Shown: piece by piece, positions 28,125 through 34,995 of the stretch
Position numbering within the stretch: the stretch's first letter is position 1
Layout of the letters: the number at the start of each line of letters is the position of its first letter
Assembly: GCF_003268885.1 (NCBI RefSeq)
Contig: NZ_QLSX01000001.1
Location: 372,001 to 436,000, forward strand
Length of the DNA: 64,000 bases
Direction of reading: 5' to 3'
From: Onishia taeanensis
GTDB taxonomy: Bacteria > Pseudomonadota > Gammaproteobacteria > Pseudomonadales > Halomonadaceae
Notes under the pieces: generated by a model
The model's input: only the letters and a program-made list of their open reading frames with translations
The model's database searches: none
What the model was told of the DNA's origin: nothing
Program-made: the position numbers and the translations under genes

Positions 28125-29108
28125 ATGTGGATTCCGCTGGCCTTCGTGCTGCTCTTCTCGACCGGTTTCATCTGTGCCCGACTGGGCACCATGGATGCAG
28201 AGCCCTTTACCCTACTCTTGGTGCGCAGCCTGCTGGTGCTCCCGGTACTGGGCGCCATCCTGTGGGTACGCCGGCTGCCAAGCCAATGGGGCAGCCGTGC
28301 ACAGCGAGGCTGCCAAATGGGCGTGGGCATGCTGCTGCACGGCGCCTACCTGGGCGGCGTCTTCGCCGCGGTCAAGGCCGGGCTACCCGCCGGGCTCACG
28401 GCACTGCTGGTCAGCCTGCACCCACTGGCCACGGCGGCCCTGTCGTTGCCGCTGCTCGGGGTGCGCCTGGGCCCCAGGCAATGGAGCGGCCTTGCATTGG
28501 GCGCGCTGGGCGCCAGCTTGGTGCTGGGAGGCGGGTTGGAGGTATCTCAAGGATGGCCATTGATTGGCCTGACCTGGTGCTTGGTCGCACTGGTCGGCAT
28601 CTCCAGCGCCACCCTATGGCAGAAGCGACTGAGCGGCGGCATGGGAATGGTCGAGGGGTTGATCTTTCAGTATCTGGGGGCGGCGCTGGTATTCAGCATC
28701 GCCGCCACTTGGGTCGGCAGTTTCACCTTTGACCCCACCCCTCGCCTGCTGCTGACACTTGCCTGGCTGGTCGGGGCGATCTCGGTGGGTGCCATCTGGC
28801 TACTGATGATGATGATCGCCCGCGGCGAAGCGCACCAGGTCGCCCGCACCTTCTTCCTCGTCCCGCCCTGCGCGGCGGTAATGGCCTGGCTGCTGTTCGA
28901 CGAGCAGTGGACGGCCCCCATGATAATCGGCGCTGCCCTGGTGGTGGCGGGGCTGGCCCTCGACCGTCCGGGGACTAATCAAGCCAGTGCTGCCCGAGCC
29001 GGCGCGGCTCAGCCCCGCACCACCCAACCCGAGCCAGCTCAAGACGATGCCCCCGCCTCCGAGCAAGCAGGCAAAGAGAATGCCCGGCCCCGCACTCGCA
29101 CTGACTAA
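28125..29108 (+). CDS. EamA/DMT-superfamily transporter
   Basis: A 327-residue inner-membrane protein with about ten hydrophobic segments in two EamA repeats (for example PLAFVLLFSTGFICARLG at the start and LVGAISVGAIWLLMMMIARG in the second half). The second repeat includes the family PPCAAVMAWLLFDE motif. The substrate is unknown; relatives export small metabolites. A roughly 45-residue hydrophilic tail rich in A, P and Q follows the last helix. The ATG at 28125 has AAAGGA before it; the frame is open 34 codons upstream, back into the terminator, which argues against the longer start. Confidence 0.85.
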   Translation: MWIPLAFVLLFSTGFICARLGTMDAEPFTLLLVRSLLVLPVLGAILWVRRLPSQWGSRAQRGCQMGVGMLLHGAYLGGVFAAVKAGLPAGLTALLVSLHPLATAALSLPLLGVRLGPRQWSGLALGALGASLVLGGGLEVSQGWPLIGLTWCLVALVGISSATLWQKRLSGGMGMVEGLIFQYLGAALVFSIAATWVGSFTFDPTPRLLLTLAWLVGAISVGAIWLLMMMIARGEAHQVARTFFLVPPCAAVMAWLLFDEQWTAPMIIGAALVVAGLALDRPGTNQASAARAGAAQPRTTQPEPAQDDAPASEQAGKENARPRTRTD

Positions 29109-29139
29109 GGCCGGGACCGGGGCCGGGACCGGGGCCGGG
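29109..29139. repeat. 12-bp GC repeat between convergent genes
   Basis: GGCCGGGACCGG occurs twice in tandem plus a partial third copy, between the ends of the convergent EamA and M18 aminopeptidase genes. No function is evident. Confidence 0.8.
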
Positions 29140-29154
29140 CGACCCAGATCGCGA

Positions 29155-30453
29155 TCACACGAGCTCAGCGCGATTCAGATAAGCGGTCAGCACCCGAATC
29201 AACCGCTCGGCGTCCTCGCTGCCGGCGGTCTCGCGGATTGAATGCATGCCCCACTGGGCGACGCCCACGTCAAGCGTCGGCACACCGAGTTCGGTGGCGG
29301 TGATCGGCCCGATGGTACTGCCACACCCCATGTCGGCGCGGGTGACGAAGGTCTGCACCGGCACCTCGGCCTCTCGGCACAGGTCATGAAACAGCGCCGA
29401 GGTGGCGCTGTTGGTCGCATAGCGCTGGCTGGCGTTGACCTTGATCACCGGGCCGCCGTTAATAGCCGGGCCATGGCCGGCATCGTGCTTGTCCTTGAAA
29501 TTCGGATGCAGCGCATGGGCATTGTCGCAGGAGATCATTCTGGATGCCTGGATCAGGCGAATAAAGCCCTCGTCGCCGGCCTCGCCAAGCTGAGCATTGA
29601 CGCGACGCAACACATCACCGAGGAAGGGCCCCTGGGCACCGGAAGCGCTGGCGCTACCGACCTCTTCATGGTCGTTGGCCACCAGCAATGCGCCCTGCTC
29701 ACCGTTGCAATCAAGCAATGCTTCCATGCCGATGAAACAGGACAGCAGGTTATCAAGGCGAGCACTGGCGATAAGCTCGCCTCGAGCGCCCACTCGCGCC
29801 GGGGGCTGGGTGTCGTAGAGCGCCAGTTCGAAGTCCAGCGGCTCGGCGTCCTGAATGCCGTGCTGCGCGTCAAGCCAGCCCCTCAGCAGGTCGTTGAAGT
29901 CATCGCTGTCTCCGCCTTGCAACAAAACCGCCGCCATCTCGGTCTGAGGGTTGATGGAACGGTTGCTGTTGGCCTCACGATCGAGATGAATCGCCAGACT
30001 CGGCACCGTTGCCACCGGCCAGTCGACGTTGAGCAGCACGCCTTCGATGCGCCCATCGGGGCGGCGCAAGTGGACGCGGCCGGCAAGCCCCAGATCGCGA
30101 TCGAACCAGGGTGCCAGCAGCGCCCCGCCATAGACCTGCACGCCGAGCTGCAGCCAGCCGGCGCTGCGCTGAGCGGCATGGGGCTTCAAATGCAGCCCCG
30201 GGCTATCGGTGTGGGCCCCGATCATGCGCAGCGCATCGAGTCGACCCTTAGGCAGCTGCACCGCAATAATCGAAGCGTCGTTGCGGGTCACGTAGATCCG
30301 CTCACCGGCAGCGAGCGTCCAGGGTTGTGTCTCATCCAGGCGACGATAGCCGGCAGCTTCTAGGCGTTCAGCCATGTTGGCAACCGCGTGCCAGGGCGTT
30401 GGCGAGTGCTCGAGAAAGTCGAGCAGGCGATCCACGGGGGAGGCGTGATGCAT
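29155..30453 (-). CDS. apeB: M18-family metallo-aminopeptidase
   Basis: A cytosolic dizinc aminopeptidase (432 residues from MHHASPVDRL). The zinc and catalytic residues lie in IGAHTDSPGLHLKP (His and Asp), VANDHEEVGSASASGAQG (Glu and Glu) and the C-terminal WGMHSIRET (His). TRADMGCGSTIGPI and TPTPWHAVANMAERLEAAGY-like segments are also typical of M18. The ATG at 30453 has AAGAGG six bases upstream; an ATG two codons earlier (30459) is possible. The gene is divergent from prc. Confidence 0.93.
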   Translation of the reverse strand: MHHASPVDRLLDFLEHSPTPWHAVANMAERLEAAGYRRLDETQPWTLAAGERIYVTRNDASIIAVQLPKGRLDALRMIGAHTDSPGLHLKPHAAQRSAGWLQLGVQVYGGALLAPWFDRDLGLAGRVHLRRPDGRIEGVLLNVDWPVATVPSLAIHLDREANSNRSINPQTEMAAVLLQGGDSDDFNDLLRGWLDAQHGIQDAEPLDFELALYDTQPPARVGARGELIASARLDNLLSCFIGMEALLDCNGEQGALLVANDHEEVGSASASGAQGPFLGDVLRRVNAQLGEAGDEGFIRLIQASRMISCDNAHALHPNFKDKHDAGHGPAINGGPVIKVNASQRYATNSATSALFHDLCREAEVPVQTFVTRADMGCGSTIGPITATELGVPTLDVGVAQWGMHSIRETAGSEDAERLIRVLTAYLNRAELV

Positions 30454-30583
30454 GTTCATCCTCTTGGAGGGTCTGTGTCTGGCGACACAGGCTGCTACAA
30501 TGCCCTCTCGGCTGTCGAGAGGCGGGTGACGAGCCAGGCTCAGCTAGGGACGAAGTGTACATGAAACCGGGAGTGCTTCATTG

Positions 30584-32692
30584 ATGAGACGGATTGCAGC
30601 CATTTGGCGGATAGGCGCCATCACCCTGATGCTGATGACGCTGAGCGCCATGGCGATGGCCCAGCCGCACCCCAGCGAGGCGCAGCAGCAGGTGGCGCCA
30701 GAAATCGCCGACTCTCTTCGCTACGGCCACTACGCGGATGTCAGCCTGACCGACAGCTGGTCGCAGCGTGTCTTCCAGCGCTACCTGGATATTCTCGACC
30801 CGCAGCGAGCCTACCTGCTCAAGCGCGACGTCAATGAATTCCGCGACAGTCTAAGCGATCGCATCGACGACGTGCTTTACGACGGCGACCTGGAGCCTGC
30901 CTTCGCACTCTACGAGCGCTATCAGGAACGCCTCGAGGCACGTCTCGAGTGGATCCTGGCCAAGCTCGATGACGGCCTCGACTACCGCTACGATACCGAC
31001 CAGCGGCTGGCACTGGATCGCAAGGATGCGCCCTGGGCCGAGAAACAAGACGCCCTCGACCAACTGTGGAACAAGCGCCTCAAGAACTCGGCCCTGACCA
31101 TGATGCTCAGCGGTCAGGAAGAAGCCGAGGTAGAAAAAACGCTGCGTGATCGCTTTGAAGGCCAGCTGAACCGCATACGCCAGACCAATTCCGAAGATAT
31201 CTTCGGCCTGTTCATGGCGTCCGTTACCGGCACCATCGACCCCCATACCGAATACCTGTCACCGCGTCAGGGCGAATCCTTCGATATCCAGATGCGTCTG
31301 TCCCTCGAGGGTATCGGCGCCCTTTTGCAGGCCGATGGCGAATACGTCAAGGTCTCGAGCCTGGTGGCGGGTGGCCCCGCCGAGAAGGCCGGCGTGCTCC
31401 AGCCCGCCGACCGCATCGTCGCCGTCGGCCAGGGCGATGACGGCGAGATGACTAACGTGGTCGGCATGCGCCTCGATGACGTGGTTGATCTGATTCGCGG
31501 CCCCAAGGGGTCCAAGGTGCTGCTGGACGTGGTGCCCGCCCAGTCGGTGGACACGACACGCTCGCATATCGTCGAAATCGTGCGTGACACCGTCAACCTT
31601 GAGGACCAGGCGGCGAGCAGCGAGGTCATCGAGGTCAAACGCGAAGACGGTACTCACCGCATCGGTGTGATCGACGTTCCCACCTTCTACGTCGACTTCG
31701 ACGCCTGGCAGGCCGGCGAAGAAGATTACCGCAGCACCACCCGCGACGTGGCCAAGGAGATTCGTTCCCTCAAGGCACAGAACGTCGAGGGTATCGTACT
31801 CGACCTGCGCGATAACGGTGGCGGCGCCCTGCAGGAAGCCAATTCACTGATCGGCCTGTTCATCGACCGTGGTCCCACCGTGCAGGTACGCGACGCCAGC
31901 GGTCGCATCAGCCTGTATGGCGACACCGACAGTGGCGTTCTCTATGACGGCCCGCTGACGGTGCTGGTCAACCGCCTGTCGGCCTCCGCATCTGAGATCC
32001 TGGCCGGTGCCATTCAGGACTATGGCCGTGGCCTGATAGTGGGCAGCCGGACCTTCGGCAAGGGCACCGTGCAGACCCTCAATGAACTCAGCCACGGCGA
32101 GGTCAAGCTGACGCGAGCCAAGTTCTATCGTATCTCCGGGGAAAGCACCCAGCACCGCGGCGTCGAGCCCGATATTACGTTCCCGAGCCTGATCGATCCG
32201 GAAGTGATCGGTGAGAGCAGCCTCGACAACGCCCTGCCCTGGGACACCGTGCGTGCAGTACAGTACCGCCTCTACGGGACTCCGTGGCGTCATTTTGAAG
32301 CCCTGGCCGCGTCACATCGCGAGCGCATCGCCACGCACCCCAACTTCGTCTATCTGGAAAAACAGGCCGAGCTTTCCCGCCAGCTGCGCGATCAGCTCAC
32401 CAGTGTCAGCCTGAATCGCGAGCAGCGTCAGCGCGAAATGCAGGCCCAGGAAGCCGAGCAGCTGTCGCTTGAGAATCAGCGCCGTCGCGCGCTGGGACTC
32501 GAGGAGCTCGAAGACTGGAGCGACGCGCGTGGCGCCGCCGATGAATCAGCGTCTGCTGAGCCATTGAACAGCGGGGAGCCCGCCCCCATCGACCGGGCCC
32601 AGCTCATCGAGAGTGCCGAGATCCTGCTCGACTACGCGCATCTAAGCGAGGACGACAGCAAGGATGGGCGCCAGCTCAGCAGCATGGAGTAA
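30584..32692 (+). CDS. prc: Tail-specific carboxy-terminal processing protease Prc
   Basis: Prc is a periplasmic S41 serine protease that degrades proteins with nonpolar C termini and trims lipoproteins and penicillin-binding proteins. The 702-residue product has a signal peptide ending at AMAMAQ, an N-terminal helical lid, a PDZ domain (about 230-330) and the S41 core. The Ser-Lys dyad is S468 in RLSASASEIL and K493 in TFGKGTVQ. A C-terminal DUF3340-like domain follows. I use the ATG at 30584; a TTG one codon earlier is also in frame. A 7-codon open frame (30561-30584) ends in TGATG on the start codon. Confidence 0.94.
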   Translation: MRRIAAIWRIGAITLMLMTLSAMAMAQPHPSEAQQQVAPEIADSLRYGHYADVSLTDSWSQRVFQRYLDILDPQRAYLLKRDVNEFRDSLSDRIDDVLYDGDLEPAFALYERYQERLEARLEWILAKLDDGLDYRYDTDQRLALDRKDAPWAEKQDALDQLWNKRLKNSALTMMLSGQEEAEVEKTLRDRFEGQLNRIRQTNSEDIFGLFMASVTGTIDPHTEYLSPRQGESFDIQMRLSLEGIGALLQADGEYVKVSSLVAGGPAEKAGVLQPADRIVAVGQGDDGEMTNVVGMRLDDVVDLIRGPKGSKVLLDVVPAQSVDTTRSHIVEIVRDTVNLEDQAASSEVIEVKREDGTHRIGVIDVPTFYVDFDAWQAGEEDYRSTTRDVAKEIRSLKAQNVEGIVLDLRDNGGGALQEANSLIGLFIDRGPTVQVRDASGRISLYGDTDSGVLYDGPLTVLVNRLSASASEILAGAIQDYGRGLIVGSRTFGKGTVQTLNELSHGEVKLTRAKFYRISGESTQHRGVEPDITFPSLIDPEVIGESSLDNALPWDTVRAVQYRLYGTPWRHFEALAASHRERIATHPNFVYLEKQAELSRQLRDQLTSVSLNREQRQREMQAQEAEQLSLENQRRRALGLEELEDWSDARGAADESASAEPLNSGEPAPIDRAQLIESAEILLDYAHLSEDDSKDGRQLSSME

Positions 32693-32705
32693 CCTCTCCC
32701 TTAAC

Positions 32706-32736
32706 GAAGGGCGCACCCAGCGGGGGCGCCCTTTTT
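32706..32736 (+). terminator. Rho-independent terminator after prc
   Basis: A GGGCGC/GCGCCC stem with a roughly 11-nt loop followed by TTTTT, about 15 bp after the prc stop. Confidence 0.8.
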
Positions 32737-33119
32737 CATCACTCTCCCTCAACGCTCGCCCTTCCCGCTTCTTTCTGCCCTCACAGCTTCCCTGTCGCAT
32801 TGCCCAGAGTCCGGGGGCAGCCCCTTCCTGTCTATTCAGACTGCGCAGAGCACTCACTAGAACTCAATGTGACGCCAGGCCTCACCTCACCCGTGTCCCC
32901 GCACTGGGCCTAGAGAGACTCAATCATCAACCGACGGTTCTTTCAGGGCATGTAGCAGCGGGAAGACAAGGGGTAACTGACAGCCCTGACCATCAGGGGG
33001 CCTCGATAAGCGACACCCGACTCCTGCGCTTGCGGGGATCATCGCGCAGCCGTAACGGATGTCAGAAGGGATAACGCTAGGGACAGGGGGGAGCTTGCAG
33101 TGGGTCGCCGAAACAGGCA
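32737..33119. other. Gene-free stretch between prc and fliA
   Basis: I see no convincing gene, RNA or promoter here. Open frames on both strands lack ribosome sites and family similarity. It is the space between two convergent genes, prc and fliA. Confidence 0.6.
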
Positions 33120-33824
33120 TCAGCTATCGGGAGCCATTCGCGCCCTGAGACGACTCACGGCCTGGCTGTGCAGCTGGCAGACACGGGATTCGGTCACGCC
33201 GAGCACTGCACCGATTTCCTTGAGGTTCAGTTCTTCCTGATAGTAGAGCGCCATCAGCTGCTTTTCTCGCTCCGGCAAGGCACTGATGGCCTCTACCAGC
33301 TGTTCGCGCTGCTGGCTATCGACCAGTGCCGCAAAAGGAGACTGCGGCCCGCCTGCTCCGGCCTGGGGTTCGCCGCTTTCGGCTACCAGCTCCTCGAACG
33401 GCAACAGGTGGCCGTTATTGGTATCGCTCAACAGCTGGCGGTAGACATCCATCGGCATGTCGAGATCGGCGGCAATTTCCCGCTCCTCCGGCGGCCTGCC
33501 TAACTGCTGTTCGAGACGACGCACGCTGGCATCCACGCTGCGGGCATTGCGCCTTACGCTGCGTGGCATCCAGTCCCGGGTTCTCAGCTCGTCGATCATG
33601 GCGCCGCGAATGCGCTGGCTGGCGAAGGTGGTAAAGCTGGCACCCGCCTTGGCGTCAAAGCGTCCGAGGGCGTCCAGCAACCCCACCATACCCGCCTGAA
33701 TCAGATCATCCAGCTCGACCGCTGCCGGTAGCTTGACCTGCAGCGTCAGTGCCTGACGCCGGACCACGGGCAGGTACTGCTCGAGCATTGCATTTTGATC
33801 GATCTTGCCCTGTGCCGTGTACAT
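33120..33824 (-). CDS. fliA: Flagellar sigma factor FliA (sigma-28)
   Basis: FliA directs RNA polymerase to late flagellar and chemotaxis genes. The 234-residue protein has region 2 (VELDDLIQAGMVGLLDAL, FTTFASQRIRGAMIDELR followed by DWMPRSVRR), region 3 (LEQQLGRPPEEREIAADL) and the region 4 helix-turn-helix (LKEIGAVLGVTESRVCQLHSQAV). The DWxPR segment is typical of sigma-28. It is last in the flhB-flhA-flhF-orf201-flhE direction, about 135 bp after flhE. Several FliA-type promoters are readable in this window. Confidence 0.96.
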   Translation of the reverse strand: MYTAQGKIDQNAMLEQYLPVVRRQALTLQVKLPAAVELDDLIQAGMVGLLDALGRFDAKAGASFTTFASQRIRGAMIDELRTRDWMPRSVRRNARSVDASVRRLEQQLGRPPEEREIAADLDMPMDVYRQLLSDTNNGHLLPFEELVAESGEPQAGAGGPQSPFAALVDSQQREQLVEAISALPEREKQLMALYYQEELNLKEIGAVLGVTESRVCQLHSQAVSRLRARMAPDS

Positions 33825-33874
33825 CCTGTTGCCTCAAGGACCGACATGGAGCCGGAAAGCGTGGTTAGGACGAC

Positions 33875-33892
33875 ACTCCGTAAAACCGGAGT
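33875..33892. other. Small hairpin between flhE and fliA
   Basis: ACTCCG and its complement CGGAGT enclose a 6-nt loop. There is no U-tract, so it is more likely a leader structure for fliA or an attenuating hairpin than a full terminator. Confidence 0.4.
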
Positions 33893-33959
33893 TCGATGCA
33901 CTCTATTATTCAGCCTGTGCCGCTTGGCAGAAGGGTGAAATAGCCCCTAATGATGGCGG

Positions 33960-34391
33960 TTATTTCGCTGATGAAGCGCCTGGGCCTCGATAATTGACGA
34001 TGACCTGCAGACTTTCGACCTTGACTGCTCGACGCTGGCCGTTCGGTAGCAGAAAGCGAAAATGCACCGCACGTCCAGCCTGCCAGGACATGGGGGCGGA
34101 ACGCCGCCCCCGGGACGAGGTTAATGACAGGCATTCGCTGCCCTGACATAGCCATGCACGGAGCGCCTGGCCGGGCGGCAAGCGAAACCGCCAGCTGACC
34201 TCGCTGACCTGTCGTCCTGCCAGTCGTGAAGAGTGAGGCGGCGAGAAAGCCTCAGAACTTGCCACTCGCCCCGGCACCGCCACGGTCACCGAAGGGGCAT
34301 TGGCCACCCAACTGCCGGCGGCCAGACACGCTGGCACCATTCCCAGCATCATCGCGACGCAGACTAAACGGATTGCCCAGTACCGGCTCAT
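33960..34391 (-). CDS. flhE: Flagellar protein FlhE
   Basis: A 143-residue periplasmic protein. The signal peptide ends near ACLAAGSWV, and the mature part has the FlhE layout: SVTVAVPGR, VSEVSWRFRLPPGQ, a cysteine pair in WLCQGSECLSL, and the C-terminal VIVNYRG. In enterics FlhE is encoded after flhA and affects proton leakage through the export apparatus and swarming. Here it follows orf201 with a 4-bp overlap (ATGA). The match is by motif pattern, and the closing VIVNYR is the strongest sign. Confidence 0.82.
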   Translation of the reverse strand: MSRYWAIRLVCVAMMLGMVPACLAAGSWVANAPSVTVAVPGRVASSEAFSPPHSSRLAGRQVSEVSWRFRLPPGQALRAWLCQGSECLSLTSSRGRRSAPMSWQAGRAVHFRFLLPNGQRRAVKVESLQVIVNYRGPGASSAK

Positions 34392-34993
34392 GGCGCCAGC
34401 ACCAGAAGGTCGATATCGAAAGCCTCGCGGGCCGCTTGCTGCAGATTGTTGAGCAAACCGCGCCGCGAGGCCACCGGCGGATGCAGTGCCAGCATGCGCC
34501 GAGGCCCGCCGCCACGCCGGACGGCCTGCATCAAATTGAAGGCCTGACGAAAACCGTCGCCGTCGGTATCGACCCACAAAGCCCAGCGCTTCTCCTGGTT
34601 AGCAAGTTGGGCCAGTCGCGGGCTGTGGGCGTCGCAGGCCACGACCTGCCAGGCCGCCGGATCACCGACCCAGCGCTGCCCCCGGCGTGACCAGCTGACC
34701 AATGCCGCCTGTGCACGCTCGACGCCATCGACTTTGGGAAGCCCCAGCACCATCAGCGGAATGGTAGGAATAGGTTCTGGCTCAGGCGCCGGTTCCGGCC
34801 CGGGTTTCGATTCCGGCTCCGGCTCGGGCTCTGACGCCTGGGCCGAGCCGACCATGTCCGGGGCATCCGGTCCGCGGTCGGCGTCATCAGCCGGTGGCTG
34901 ATCATCTGAGCGCACGGCCTCCTCCGGCACTTCATCGCCAGAGGCTTCTCGTTCCTGAGCCCAGCGGCGCAGGCCGGCTGCCTGATCACTCAT
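34388..34993 (-). CDS. FlhG-like protein lacking the ATPase P-loop (201 residues)
   Basis: An unrecognised protein in the place where flhG/fleN normally stands, after flhF. It begins MSDQAAGLRRWAQE, which has the DQAxxLR motif of FlhG that stimulates FlhF GTP hydrolysis in other bacteria. Residues about 20-78 are acidic and then rich in Pro-Glu (EPEPEPESKPGPEP), a likely flexible linker. The second half (about 79-201) ends with AFNLMQAVRRGGGPRRMLAL and LLNNLQQAAREAFDIDLLVLAP, which resembles the ALIKLL...RF.VLANM...LF.KL..V.DRFLDV region of FlhG. No Walker A is present. The ATG at 34993 overlaps the end of flhF; the stop overlaps flhE by 4 bp. Confidence 0.65.
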   Translation of the reverse strand: MSDQAAGLRRWAQEREASGDEVPEEAVRSDDQPPADDADRGPDAPDMVGSAQASEPEPEPESKPGPEPAPEPEPIPTIPLMVLGLPKVDGVERAQAALVSWSRRGQRWVGDPAAWQVVACDAHSPRLAQLANQEKRWALWVDTDGDGFRQAFNLMQAVRRGGGPRRMLALHPPVASRRGLLNNLQQAAREAFDIDLLVLAP

Positions 34994-34995
34994 AC

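Noticed and set aside
32664-33074. Possible small gene after prc on the plus strand
   Set aside because: It starts inside prc, runs through the terminator hairpin, and its product is a random-looking S/R/P-rich sequence.
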